Shown in pieces: positions 26,168 through 35,806 of a stretch of DNA of 64,000 nt. The translations under genes and the position numbers were made by a program. Numbering within the stretch: position 1 is the first letter of the stretch; the number at the start of each line of letters is the position of its first letter. Below the pieces are notes generated by a model. That model saw nothing but the letters and a program-made list of their open reading frames with translations. It was not told where the DNA came from and did no database searches. The DNA is from Lewinellaceae bacterium (GTDB lineage: Bacteria > Bacteroidota > Bacteroidia > Chitinophagales > Saprospiraceae), in the NCBI GenBank assembly GCA_020636355.1, contig JACJYB010000002.1:434001-498000 (forward strand), written 5' to 3'.

Positions 26168-29050
26168 TTAATTCACCTCTTTCTCCGGATTCATTACAAA
26201 TTGCATCCGGTTATTGGCATTAAAATAAGTAGCTGCCGCTTCCTGCAGATCTTTGGCTGTCAGCGATTCAATGCTGGACTCCAGTGAAGGCAAAAGCAGC
26301 TTGGAAAGCGGATACCCATAATAGTCGCAGTCTTCGACACCATTTAACCAAAAGCGATTTTGCTCCATACTTTTGATACGGGTCTGCTTCTGCGTTTCGG
26401 TAACCTTGTGCAAATCCTCGTCAGAAACACCATCTTCGGCAACTTGCCGGATGGTCTCCGAAGCGGTGTTGATCAATTCCTGGGTGCGGGGTGGATCACA
26501 GTTGAAGGAAATAACCAACGAATATTCAGATTTTGGATCGCGGCTTACATTTCCGGATAAGCCTACCCCATAAACCCCGCCTTTATCTTCGCGCATGGAT
26601 TCACGTAATTTGATCCGCATCAGGTCTACCATGGAATTAAAGCGATACCTGGAGGCATTATCCCAGGTAATTGGCCCGTGGTAAACGATCTGAACGGTAG
26701 TTTTTGGAGCTTCTCCCCGTTCCCAGGTCTTATCGATAACTCCGTTAACCAATTCAATGCCATTGTCTTTCCAGTGTTCCTTACGACCCGTATTCGGTAG
26801 GTTGCCTAAGTACTCCCGCGTCATGGTTTGTAACACTTCCGGGTCGAAGTTGCCTACAAAATAGAAGGTAAAGTCCCCGGCATTGGAGAAGCGGTCCTCG
26901 TAAATGGCGAAGATTGAGTCCAGATTAAGGTTATTGAGTTCTTCTACCGTAGGATAGCCAGTCCGTGGATGGTTATTGTACTTGATCTTGGTGGTCTGAT
27001 CGTAGAAAAAGAAATTAGGATTAGCGTCCAGGTTTTCAATGAACGCTTTTTGCTTGGCAACATAAGACGCAAAGGCCTCTTCATCCTTGCGCGGATCTTT
27101 AAAATAAAGATAGATCAACTGGAACAGCACTTCCAGATCTTCCGGAGAAGCGGAACCCGAAAATCCTTCCGACTGTGAACCAATCGTTGGGACCACTGAA
27201 ACCCGCTTTCCGGTTAACATTTTTTCAAGCTGAACTTCCGTGAAAGCACCCAAACCGGATTGATTGATAATGGATGAGGCAAAACGCGCCTGTAAAAACT
27301 TTTTATCGTCATACAATGAGGTCCCGCCATCACTATAAGCGCTCATCAGAATCTCATCATTTTTATAGGTCGTAGGTTTGGCGAAAACACGGATGCCATT
27401 AGCCAGCGTCCACTCCATGACGCCGGTCGCATCATCGGTTTTCTTCTCCACGATCGGCACCGGCACCAGATCTTCACTAAATAAAGGAGCTTCTGTCACT
27501 TCATCAACATAAGCATCAACCGATGCACCGGAAACCTGATCAATTAAGGTCAACAATTCAGTCTCCGATGGAAGCGGTGAATCTTCTTTCTGCGGACCGG
27601 TCACGATGAGTGTCCTGTTTTCTTTGGTGATCCATTTTTTGGCGAGGGCATCAACATTTACCAATGGGATTCCCGGCAATAATTGCTGAACGAGCCGGTA
27701 ATATTGCTCGGCGCTGAGTATTGGACCTCCATCGGTAAAATAGCTGACCAGGTCCGAAGCCAAATCACCCGACTCTTGTTTATCGCGTTCGCGCGCCAAG
27801 CGCTCAGCCGCCTTCAGGATTTCCGTTTTACTTCTATCCAATTCGGTTTCGGTAAACCCATGCTGGAGCACGCGTTCATTCTCTTGCAATACGGCAGTCA
27901 ATCCTTTCTTGACTCCTCCTTCCTGCACAACGGCATACGAGGTATAATTGGACACATGACCTAGCCCCCCGCTGTATCCGGAGTAAGCAAATAAAAAGGG
28001 AGGGTCCGCCTTCTGGGACAATTCAGAAAGCCGGTTATTCAACATGTTATTGTACAAACTCCTGGTCAGGGATTCCTGAAAATCAGCTTCTGTCCGGGTA
28101 TGGTATTCAGGATGGCGGTATAACAGTTGCACTGCTGTGTTGGTAGCTTCCTTGTCCGAACAAATCGAGACCAGGGTTTGCCCATTCATCGGCACTGAAT
28201 ATTTTTCGCGAGGTCGCTCGGGTTGAGGATTGGAGAGTGCACTGAATTGTTGTTTAATCCGGGTCTCCATCTCATCCAAATCCACATTGCCGACTACAAT
28301 AACAGCCATTTCATCCGGTCTGTACCAGTCTTTGTAAAATTGTCTGATCCGGTCGTAACTAATCGTTTCAATGATTTCCGGTTTACCGATTGGCAAGCGC
28401 TCCGCATAACGGGAATTTTTGAATAGGACGGGCAAGTACTGCTGCTGCATCCGCTGCCCGGCGCTCAGACCGGTGCGCCATTCCGAGACGACCACTCCGC
28501 GTTCCTTGTCAATTTCTTCATCATCAAAACTTACACCTCCGGCCCAGTCATGAAGCACCAGCATGCCTTTCGACAACTGTACCGAATCGTCGGTCCGAAC
28601 TTGTAACATATAGACGGTCTCATCAAAACTGGTGTAGGCGTTCAGGTCTGCTCCAAAACGGGTTCCAACGGACTCCAGATAATCCACCAATTCATTCTTG
28701 CTGAAGTGTTCCGACCCGTTAAATGCCATATGCTCGACAAAATGGGCTACACCAAGCTGATCGGGATCTTCCTGTAAGGAACCTACTTTCACAACCAACC
28801 GAAGTTCCGCGTGATTTTCCGGTTTGTTATTGTTCTGGATAAAGTAGGTCATCCCATTGGTCAATGTTCCCTGTCTGATGGAGCTATCCATAGGTAAAGG
28901 AATCTCTCCGGCCGTGGCCGGCATAACTTCCTGTGGCATCGCAGGTGTCGCCGGGGTGACCGGCTGCTGAAGCGTTTGACTTGTTTTAGGTGTGCAGGCA
29001 ATGGCCAATAGCAGAGCAAGGCCAAAGGAAATCAGGCGGAAATTTTTCAT
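26168..29050 (-). CDS. M16 (pitrilysin) family zinc peptidase, lipoprotein
   Basis: A 960-residue two-domain insulinase-type peptidase. The signal is 'FGLALLLAIACTPK' with lipidated Cys19. The inverted zinc motif HxxEH is 'HFVEHMAFNG' (His103, Glu106, His107) and the third ligand is in the conserved 'DEEIDKERGVVVSEW'. A second M16 homology region, without zinc ligands, begins near residue 540. Such proteins degrade peptides in the periplasm. It is convergent with the M61 gene, and is followed downstream by 192 bp in which I see nothing. Confidence 0.92.
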   Translation of the reverse strand: MKNFRLISFGLALLLAIACTPKTSQTLQQPVTPATPAMPQEVMPATAGEIPLPMDSSIRQGTLTNGMTYFIQNNNKPENHAELRLVVKVGSLQEDPDQLGVAHFVEHMAFNGSEHFSKNELVDYLESVGTRFGADLNAYTSFDETVYMLQVRTDDSVQLSKGMLVLHDWAGGVSFDDEEIDKERGVVVSEWRTGLSAGQRMQQQYLPVLFKNSRYAERLPIGKPEIIETISYDRIRQFYKDWYRPDEMAVIVVGNVDLDEMETRIKQQFSALSNPQPERPREKYSVPMNGQTLVSICSDKEATNTAVQLLYRHPEYHTRTEADFQESLTRSLYNNMLNNRLSELSQKADPPFLFAYSGYSGGLGHVSNYTSYAVVQEGGVKKGLTAVLQENERVLQHGFTETELDRSKTEILKAAERLARERDKQESGDLASDLVSYFTDGGPILSAEQYYRLVQQLLPGIPLVNVDALAKKWITKENRTLIVTGPQKEDSPLPSETELLTLIDQVSGASVDAYVDEVTEAPLFSEDLVPVPIVEKKTDDATGVMEWTLANGIRVFAKPTTYKNDEILMSAYSDGGTSLYDDKKFLQARFASSIINQSGLGAFTEVQLEKMLTGKRVSVVPTIGSQSEGFSGSASPEDLEVLFQLIYLYFKDPRKDEEAFASYVAKQKAFIENLDANPNFFFYDQTTKIKYNNHPRTGYPTVEELNNLNLDSIFAIYEDRFSNAGDFTFYFVGNFDPEVLQTMTREYLGNLPNTGRKEHWKDNGIELVNGVIDKTWERGEAPKTTVQIVYHGPITWDNASRYRFNSMVDLMRIKLRESMREDKGGVYGVGLSGNVSRDPKSEYSLVISFNCDPPRTQELINTASETIRQVAEDGVSDEDLHKVTETQKQTRIKSMEQNRFWLNGVEDCDYYGYPLSKLLLPSLESSIESLTAKDLQEAAATYFNANNRMQFVMNPEKEVN

Positions 29051-29169
29051 AAGAATGAATTTGGATGGATAATCGAAAAAATCATCTTGACCCCATGGTA
29101 GTGCATGGTGTAAAACCTATATAACGTAAAAATAATCTAAAAGGTGTATCGGATCAATCCGGAAGCCGT

Positions 29170-30507
29170 TTAGCGGCGCATCTGGTTCATATTGCCCATC
29201 ATGTTGGCCATTCCTTTGCCCTTACTCAATTGATGCATCATCTTACGCATTTGATCAAACTGCTTGATAAACAGATTGATCTCATGGATGTTATGTCCGC
29301 ACCCTTTTGCAATGCGTCGTTTGCGGCTCATGTTGAGCAATTCAGGTTTGTTCCTTTCTTCCGGGGTCATCGAAAAGATGATGGCTTCAACTTTGGCGAA
29401 AGCCTTATCGTCGATTTCCAGGTTTTTGGTCATCTTACTCATGCCCGGAATCATGTTCATAAGTGATTTGATATCACCCATTTTTTTGATCTGCTTGATC
29501 TGACCCAGAAAGTCATTGAAGTCAAATTTATTCTTGCGGATCTTGGCCTCAAGACGCTTAGCCTCTTTTTCATCAAACTGTTCCTGTGCTTTTTCTACGA
29601 AGGAAACGATATCCCCCATACCCAGGATCCGTTGTGCCATCCGTTCAGGGTAGAAGACGTCCAGCGTTTCCATCTTCTCGCCCATGCTGACAAACTTGAT
29701 GGGTTTGCCTACCGTATACTTGATGGAAAGCGCTGCACCACCGCGGGTATCGCCATCCAGTTTGGTCAGGACAACGCCGTCGTAATCGATCACCTCGTTG
29801 AAGGCGGCGGCAGAGTTGACTGCGTCCTGGCCGGTCATTGAGTCCACCACAAAAAGCGTCTCGGTGGGTTGGATCGCCGCTTTGATTCGGCGGATCTCAT
29901 CCATCATGGCCTCGTCGATCGCAATCCGACCGGCTGTATCCACGATGACTACATCATGTTTATTGGCTTTTGCAAACTCAATGGCGCGCTGTGCAATATC
30001 AACCGGATCTTTGCTTTCGAGGTCCTTGTATACCGGAACTCCAATTTGCTCTCCGATCACAGATAACTGATTGATGGCAGCCGGACGGTAAACGTCCCCC
30101 GCCACCAGTATGGGCGATTTCTTACGCTTTTGTTTCAGAAAATTAGCCAGTTTACCGGAGAAGGTGGTTTTACCGGAACCCTGAAGACCGGCAATCAGGA
30201 CAATACCAGGATTCCCGGTAATATTGATGCCGACCGACTGGCCGCCCATTAATTCCACCAGCTCATCCATCACGATCTTCACCATCAATTCGCCTGGCTT
30301 GACCGCTTGGAGGACATTCTCAGTGCCTAATGCTTTATCCTTAACCTTATCGGTGAATTCTTTGGCTATCTTATAGTTCACGTCTGCCCCGACCAGTGCG
30401 CGACGAATTTCTTTGATGGACGTGGCTACATTTAATTCGGTTAGCTTCCCTTCTCCTTTTAAGTTCTTAAAGGCACTCTCTAACCTCTCATTCAGACTAT
30501 CAAACAT
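29170..30507 (-). CDS. ffh: Signal recognition particle protein
   Basis: The 445-residue SRP54 GTPase Ffh. The NG domain has 'GLQGSGKTTFSGKLA' (107-121), 'VDTAGRIAIDEAMMDE' and 'TKLDGDTRGGAALS'; the C-terminal M domain is methionine-rich ('MSKMTKNLEIDDKAF', 'SRKRRIAKGCGHN', 'MRKMMHQLSKGKGMANMMGNM' read in parts) and binds the SRP RNA. Together with the RNA gene at 8460-8552 it forms the particle that targets ribosomes translating membrane proteins. A TAACTTTG box at 30538-30545 on this strand gives a leader of about 25 bases. Confidence 0.97.
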   Translation of the reverse strand: MFDSLNERLESAFKNLKGEGKLTELNVATSIKEIRRALVGADVNYKIAKEFTDKVKDKALGTENVLQAVKPGELMVKIVMDELVELMGGQSVGINITGNPGIVLIAGLQGSGKTTFSGKLANFLKQKRKKSPILVAGDVYRPAAINQLSVIGEQIGVPVYKDLESKDPVDIAQRAIEFAKANKHDVVIVDTAGRIAIDEAMMDEIRRIKAAIQPTETLFVVDSMTGQDAVNSAAAFNEVIDYDGVVLTKLDGDTRGGAALSIKYTVGKPIKFVSMGEKMETLDVFYPERMAQRILGMGDIVSFVEKAQEQFDEKEAKRLEAKIRKNKFDFNDFLGQIKQIKKMGDIKSLMNMIPGMSKMTKNLEIDDKAFAKVEAIIFSMTPEERNKPELLNMSRKRRIAKGCGHNIHEINLFIKQFDQMRKMMHQLSKGKGMANMMGNMNQMRR

Positions 30508-30537
30508 AATGCGTATTTAAGATCTGCTTTCCAGCTT

Positions 30538-30545
30538 CAAAGTTA
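30538..30545 (-). promoter_or_regulatory. -7 box of the ffh promoter
   Basis: TAACTTTG on the minus strand matches TAnnTTTG; no good -33 TTG is seen at the right distance. Predicted start is near 30532. Confidence 0.5.
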
Positions 30546-30599
30546 ATTTTTGGTCTATCCGCAGGAGCGGCAATAATGCATGCAAATATAGGTAAATGC

Positions 30600-30607
30600 T
30601 ATCTTTG
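30600..30607 (+). promoter_or_regulatory. -7 box for the lipoprotein gene at 30636
   Basis: TATCTTTG on the plus strand, a perfect match, predicting a start near 30613 and a 5' leader of about 22 bases. The -33 region is not recognisable. Confidence 0.5.
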
Positions 30608-30635
30608 TAGTTTAGTTCATTCTTAAACAATCCCC

Positions 30636-31409
30636 ATGCGTCACTTTCTTCCATTCGTCGTGATTATCCTGCTGTCAGGACTGATAACCTGTAAGGTCCA
30701 GGACGAACAACTTAGCCCGGATCTCCTGCATTTTGATGCTACCGGCGATACGATGGCTCTCGATCTGGCAGCCCAGGTATTGGAAACCAATGGTGGCCAG
30801 CAAGCCTGGTCGGAATCCAGATACGTCGCGTGGACATTTTTTGGACGCCGTCGTCTGGTATGGGATAAATGGGGGCAACAGGTACGCATCCACTATACCG
30901 ACGGAAGTATGGATATGAGCCTGCATATACCGGACACAACCGGCATGGTCTGGAAAAACGGTGTCGTCATGTCGGAACCCGATTCACTGGACAAATACCT
31001 TAATCAAGCCTACCGGATCTGGATCAACGACAGCTATTGGCTTTTGATGCCGTTTAAGCTCAGGGATCCGGGTGTTCACCTATCCTATATCGGACGGGAT
31101 ACCACGCAGAACGGGACTTCAGCGGATGTTCTTGAAATGGAGTTCACAGCTGTCGGGGTTACCCCTCAAAATAAATATCATATCTGGATTGGAGGAGAGC
31201 CCAAGGAAGTATTACAGTGGGCTTATTACCGGAATGCTCAGGACTCCCTGCCCGGCTTCACGAATCTTTGGACCAATTATCAACCCTATGAACCGACGGG
31301 GATCGTACTATCTTCCGGTAGAGGTCCTGGGCGCGAAATGGGCGACATAAAGGTTTATAAGGAATTACCCGAACAAACATTTACAGAGGTCACAGCAACC
31401 AATTGGTAA
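30636..31409 (+). CDS. Conserved hypothetical lipoprotein
   Basis: A 257-residue predicted lipoprotein: 'VVIILLSGLITCKVQ' with Cys20 lipidated. The body has many Trp and Tyr residues and blocks such as 'VAWTFFGRRRLVWDKWGQ', 'WINDSYWLLMPFKL' and 'KYHIWIGGEPKEVLQW', which resemble a LolA/LolB-like incomplete beta-barrel seen in Bacteroidota lipoproteins of unknown role. That fold is my inference. It is divergent from ffh and followed after 32 bp by an exported metallopeptidase. Confidence 0.65.
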   Translation: MRHFLPFVVIILLSGLITCKVQDEQLSPDLLHFDATGDTMALDLAAQVLETNGGQQAWSESRYVAWTFFGRRRLVWDKWGQQVRIHYTDGSMDMSLHIPDTTGMVWKNGVVMSEPDSLDKYLNQAYRIWINDSYWLLMPFKLRDPGVHLSYIGRDTTQNGTSADVLEMEFTAVGVTPQNKYHIWIGGEPKEVLQWAYYRNAQDSLPGFTNLWTNYQPYEPTGIVLSSGRGPGREMGDIKVYKELPEQTFTEVTATNW

Positions 31410-31441
31410 CTAATGACCTTTTTCATTATAAAAATACAGCC

Positions 31442-33097
31442 ATGCGCAAGCTAACTTTTTTTCTACCCCTGGTGCTGTTGTTTACCCAGTGCAAACAGGC
31501 AGCAGAAACCCCGGATACCATTGACGCCAACCTCAGTGATACGGTTAAAGCGGAAATTCAGGCCAAGCTGGATCAATACGTCACCGTGCCATTGACCACT
31601 GATCTTGCAACCCTTACCGATAAAGAACGTCAAATGATTCCGATCCTGATGAATGCGGCACAAGTTATGGACAATCTTTTCTGGTACGAATCCTACGGAG
31701 GCAAGGACAAGTTTCTTGAAGCCAATCTGGAGCCTACGGCAAAACGATTTATGGAAATCAATTACGGTCCCTGGGACCGGCTGGATGACAACAAACCATT
31801 TTTACCTGGTGCAGGAACCAAACCAGCCGGTGCAAACTTCTATCCAACAGATATGACCAAGGAAGAATTTGATGCAGCAGATATTCCGGACAAGGCGGAC
31901 TTATATACATTCATTCGCCGGGACCCTGACGGCAAGCTGGAAAGCATTCCTTACCACGATCAGTTCAATATGGCTGTGAACCGGGCTGCAGAACTGCTGA
32001 ATCAGGCCGCAGCACTTGCCGAAGATCCCGGGCTGAAAAAATACCTTGAGCTGAGAGCCAAGGCCTTGGTTGATGATGACTATCAGAATAGTGACCGGGC
32101 ATGGTTGGACATGAAAAATAACACGCTGGATATCGTAATCGGTCCCATCGAGACCTATGAAGACCAGCTCTTTGGATACAAAGCTGCACATGAAGCTTAT
32201 GTATTGATCAAGGATCAGGCCTGGAGCAAGCGGTTGTCCCGGTTTGCTCAATTCCTGCCGGAGCTACAGGCAGGCTTGCCCGTACCGGCAGCCTATAAAA
32301 CAGAAAAGCCAGGGACCGACACTGACCTGAATGCGTATGATGTGGTCTATTATGCCGGCCAGGCAAATTCTGGCGGGAAAACGATCGCCATCAACCTACC
32401 CAATGACGAACAGGTTCAGTTGGAGAAAGGCACAAGACGACTCCAGTTGAAGAATGTGATGCGTGCTAAATTTGATAAAATTCTAATCCCCCTTGCTAAA
32501 GAGTTAATTGATTCCGATCAGGTCTCATTGATTAATTTTGACGCTTTTTTCGCCAACACCATGTTTCACGAGGTTGCACACGGCCTGGGCATCAAAAACA
32601 CCATCGATGGCAAAGGAACCGTCCGCATGGCACTCAAGGAGCATTACTCGGCACTGGAAGAAGGGAAAGCGGATGTCCTGGGCCTATACATGGTCAAACA
32701 GCTCCATGACAAAGGTGAAATCGAGGGGGATTACAAAAGTAATGTCGTCACTTTCATGGCCAGTATTTTCCGGTCAATCCGGTTTGGTGGAGCAGATGCA
32801 CACGGTCGGGCCAATATGGTACGTTTTAATTTCTTTAAGGACATGGGAGCATTTGAACGCGATGAGGCCACCGGAAAATACCGGGTAAATTTCGATAAAT
32901 TCCAGCTAGCAACGGATGCACTGTCTACCAAAATCCTAACCTTACAGGGAGATGGCGACTATGCCGGGGTAGCAAAATTTGTCACTGAAAAAGGCATTGT
33001 CTCGCCGCAATTGCAAGCCGATCTGGATCGTTGTGCAGCATTAGGTATTCCGGTAGACTTGATCTTTGATCAGGGGAAGGATGTAGTTGGTCTATAA
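31442..33097 (+). CDS. Dipeptidyl peptidase III-like (M49-related) zinc peptidase, lipoprotein
   Basis: A 551-residue exported protein, signal 'LTFFLPLVLLFTQCKQ' (lipidated Cys). The zinc region is 'MFHEVAHGLGIKN' (His376, His380) with the second part 'YSALEEGKADVLGLYM', corresponding to the EEC/KAD ligand motif of dipeptidyl peptidase III. The standard M49 motif is HELLGH; here it is a plain HExxH followed by G, as in the bacterial relatives of the family. The start at 31442 gives a proper signal; the open frame continues upstream without one. Cleavage of dipeptides from peptide N-termini is inferred. Confidence 0.75.
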   Translation: MRKLTFFLPLVLLFTQCKQAAETPDTIDANLSDTVKAEIQAKLDQYVTVPLTTDLATLTDKERQMIPILMNAAQVMDNLFWYESYGGKDKFLEANLEPTAKRFMEINYGPWDRLDDNKPFLPGAGTKPAGANFYPTDMTKEEFDAADIPDKADLYTFIRRDPDGKLESIPYHDQFNMAVNRAAELLNQAAALAEDPGLKKYLELRAKALVDDDYQNSDRAWLDMKNNTLDIVIGPIETYEDQLFGYKAAHEAYVLIKDQAWSKRLSRFAQFLPELQAGLPVPAAYKTEKPGTDTDLNAYDVVYYAGQANSGGKTIAINLPNDEQVQLEKGTRRLQLKNVMRAKFDKILIPLAKELIDSDQVSLINFDAFFANTMFHEVAHGLGIKNTIDGKGTVRMALKEHYSALEEGKADVLGLYMVKQLHDKGEIEGDYKSNVVTFMASIFRSIRFGGADAHGRANMVRFNFFKDMGAFERDEATGKYRVNFDKFQLATDALSTKILTLQGDGDYAGVAKFVTEKGIVSPQLQADLDRCAALGIPVDLIFDQGKDVVGL

Positions 33098-33190
33098 CTG
33101 GAAAACCGATTCAGCTAATTATTTGTTCTGAAATCCAGCGGATTTGTAGGTCTGCTTCCAATTTGTTTGACCAGATTAATTTGGACTAAA

Positions 33191-34366
33191 ATGAAAACGT
33201 ACTCTTTTTTGCGCACCGTCCTTTATGTATTCTTACTGGCAGCAGGTTTTTTGATGGGAGTCTCCTGGCAGAACCGCAGCGCGTCAGATGATCAGGAGGA
33301 TATACAGCCTGTATCGGGAGAAGTGACATCGACACCGGTTCCAACGACAACCGGTGAGCGGGAATCTACTCCTGCAGCTCCGCTTCTGGATAACGAGCAA
33401 CATACGATCGATTTATTTCAACATGCAGCTCCGGCGGTCGTGTTCATTAACACCAGTGTTTATGAAAAGGATTACTGGTCTACCAATGTTTATGAATTGC
33501 CTCAGGGGTCCGGTTCAGGCTTTATCTGGGATAACCAGGGACATATAGTAACTAATTATCATGTGATTGAGTCTGCCATCAATGGGGGAAAAGCTACCGT
33601 AACACTCGCCGATCAGTCGGTCTGGGAGGCAGAAATCATCGGTTATGCTGCTGAGCGGGATCTGGCCGTATTAAAAATAAAAGCATCACCCAGTCAATTG
33701 ACAGCCATCAACGTTGGGGCATCACTCGACCTCAAAGTGGGTCAATCGGTTTATGCCATAGGCAATCCATTTGGTTTGGACCAAACATTGACCACCGGAG
33801 TAATCAGCGCACTCGGACGGGAAATTCGTGCAAAAGACGGCACACCGATTCGTGATGTCATCCAGTCCGACGCGGCCATTAACCCCGGCAATTCAGGAGG
33901 ACCGCTCCTCAATTCATCGGGTCAACTGATCGGTGTTAACACCGCGATCTATAGTCCCTCCGGAGCTAGCGCAGGCATTGGATTTTCGATACCGGTCGAT
34001 GAAGTTCGTTCCGTAATTCCTGACCTGATCCAATATGGCAAAATTCGACGCCCTTCCCTGGGAATTGTACCCTATACATCCACCAGCTATAAGATAAACG
34101 GCGTACTGATCCTTCAGGTAGCGCAAAATTCAGCCGCTGAAAAAGCAGGGCTGCACGGGACAGACCGCGATCGCTTCGGCCGGATCCAGTGGGGGGATAT
34201 CATTGTTCAAATCGATGATGATGAAATCACCAACCTGATAGAAATGCGTTCTGTTCTGGAAAAACATAATGCGGGAGACCAGGTTAAAGTTACAGTCATC
34301 CGGAATGCAAATAGCGGAAGCCAGAAAGAGGTTACCGTTGACCTCGTGCTGGATGATGTGAACTGA
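33191..34366 (+). CDS. HtrA/Deg-family serine protease with one PDZ domain
   Basis: A 391-residue trypsin-like protease anchored by one N-terminal helix ('LYVFLLAAGFLMGVSW'). The catalytic triad is complete: His124 ('TNYHVIE'), Asp157 ('ERDLAVLKI'), Ser235 ('NPGNSGGPLL'). A single PDZ domain covers about residues 285-391 ('GIVPYTSTSYKINGVLI', 'DRFGRIQWGDIIVQIDDDEI'). Role: periplasmic protein quality control or regulated proteolysis. The next gene, xseA, starts 4 bp after its stop. Confidence 0.92.
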   Translation: MKTYSFLRTVLYVFLLAAGFLMGVSWQNRSASDDQEDIQPVSGEVTSTPVPTTTGERESTPAAPLLDNEQHTIDLFQHAAPAVVFINTSVYEKDYWSTNVYELPQGSGSGFIWDNQGHIVTNYHVIESAINGGKATVTLADQSVWEAEIIGYAAERDLAVLKIKASPSQLTAINVGASLDLKVGQSVYAIGNPFGLDQTLTTGVISALGREIRAKDGTPIRDVIQSDAAINPGNSGGPLLNSSGQLIGVNTAIYSPSGASAGIGFSIPVDEVRSVIPDLIQYGKIRRPSLGIVPYTSTSYKINGVLILQVAQNSAAEKAGLHGTDRDRFGRIQWGDIIVQIDDDEITNLIEMRSVLEKHNAGDQVKVTVIRNANSGSQKEVTVDLVLDDVN

Positions 34367-34370
34367 GCCT

Positions 34371-35618
34371 ATGCAGACCTTCTCTCTCTTTGATTTAAAC
34401 GAATACATCCGGCGGGTCATCGCTCTGAATTTTACGGATGCCATCTGGATAACCGCTGAGATCAATCAGGTGGGGTCTTCCCGCGGTCATTATTATCTGG
34501 ACCTGATCCAAAAAGATGAAAAAAGCGATCAGATCATCGCTCAGGCTCAGGCAGCCATTTGGAGCAGTCAATACCGTTTTTTGGTTAAAAAGTATCCTGA
34601 CATCCTGGATAACCTCCTGCAAGACGGAACTGAAGTCCGCCTCAAAATCAAGGTCGACTTTAATGAGCGTTATGGCTTGAAGTTGATCATTGAAGACCTT
34701 GACGCACAATATACTTACGGGCAGGCAGCCCTTAAACGGCTGCGCGTCATAGAAACCCTTCAACGGGAAGGACTGATCGGCAAAAACAAACAAGTCTCCT
34801 TGCCCCCGGTAGTTCAGTACATCGCCATGATAAGCTCTTCGACCGCAGCAGGCTTTCAGGATTTCCTCAATCACCTTGGAGAAAACCCATATGGATATCG
34901 GTTTCATGTCACCCTTTTCTCCGCTGCTATGCAAGGCATCAATACCGAGCGGGAGGTGTCGGAAGCCCTGGAACAGATAGCCGAACGACGGGATGAGTTT
35001 GATGCCGTTTGTATCGTCCGTGGAGGAGGATCAAAACTGGATCTGGCTGCCTTTGACAGTGAAGCATTAGGCCGGAAAGTAGCCTGGTTTCCCTTACCTG
35101 TGTTGATCGGAATTGGCCATGACATCGACCAAACGATTTTGGACCTCGTCGGGCACTCGTCGCTAAAGACTCCTACAGCAGTAGCCGACCTGATTATAGA
35201 TCATAATGCCCGATTTGAGGGACTGGCTGAGGAAATGGCTAATCGGATAACACTTCTAATCAGACAACGCCTCCAACTGGAGTCAAGAAATTTATTTGCC
35301 ATCCGGCATGATCTGCATCGCGTCATAAAAGTGCCGATCTTACGGGCACAACACCAGCTAGAACACTATCAAGAATTACGGTCCACTTTAATGAAATCCT
35401 ATTTCCGTGAATTCAATCTGAAATTGGATCGGATGGAGGAGCAATTAAACTGGAAGAACCCGTTATTTCTGATGGAAAAAGGATATGCCTGGGTATTTAC
35501 CGGAGGAAAACCCGTTCACTCCGTTCGGGAAGTGAGCCCTGGCGATGAAATAACCAGCTACCTTAAGGATGGCCAGGTAACCAGTACCGTGACCGATGTA
35601 AAAACGAGAAAACCATGA
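34371..35618 (+). CDS. xseA: Exodeoxyribonuclease VII large subunit
   Basis: A 415-residue protein with an N-terminal OB-fold ('WITAEINQVGSSRGHYYLDL'), then the central catalytic part ('IAMISSSTAAGFQDFL', 'CIVRGGGSKLDLAAFD', 'VLIGIGHDIDQTILDLVGH', 'KTPTAVADLI') and a helical C-terminus. These are the defining XseA blocks. With XseB it degrades single-stranded DNA in both directions. The stop overlaps the start of xseB by 4 bp, and the gene lies just after the HtrA gene. Confidence 0.95.
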   Translation: MQTFSLFDLNEYIRRVIALNFTDAIWITAEINQVGSSRGHYYLDLIQKDEKSDQIIAQAQAAIWSSQYRFLVKKYPDILDNLLQDGTEVRLKIKVDFNERYGLKLIIEDLDAQYTYGQAALKRLRVIETLQREGLIGKNKQVSLPPVVQYIAMISSSTAAGFQDFLNHLGENPYGYRFHVTLFSAAMQGINTEREVSEALEQIAERRDEFDAVCIVRGGGSKLDLAAFDSEALGRKVAWFPLPVLIGIGHDIDQTILDLVGHSSLKTPTAVADLIIDHNARFEGLAEEMANRITLLIRQRLQLESRNLFAIRHDLHRVIKVPILRAQHQLEHYQELRSTLMKSYFREFNLKLDRMEEQLNWKNPLFLMEKGYAWVFTGGKPVHSVREVSPGDEITSYLKDGQVTSTVTDVKTRKP

Positions 35619-35806
35619 AAGGAGTAAAAACGTATCAGGATGCCTACCGCCGATTGCAAGCCATTTTAAAATTATTGGAATCGCAAGAGGTAGCTGTGGA
35701 TGACTTGCCTAAACTGGTTGAGGAGTCCCAGCAATTATTAGATTACTGCCGGGATCGACTGCGCACTACCGAAAAACAACTGGAAGACTACTTTGAAGAA
35801 GAATGA
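35615..35806 (+). CDS. xseB: Exodeoxyribonuclease VII small subunit
   Basis: A 63-residue protein with the XseB helical hairpin: 'YQDAYRRLQAILKLLESQEV' (in part) and 'DDLPKLVEESQQLLDYCRDRLRTTE' (in part). The length is right for the subunit, and the ATGA overlap with xseA ensures coupled translation. Its last 19 bp overlap the convergent PAP2 gene. Confidence 0.92.
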   Translation: MKGVKTYQDAYRRLQAILKLLESQEVAVDDLPKLVEESQQLLDYCRDRLRTTEKQLEDYFEEE

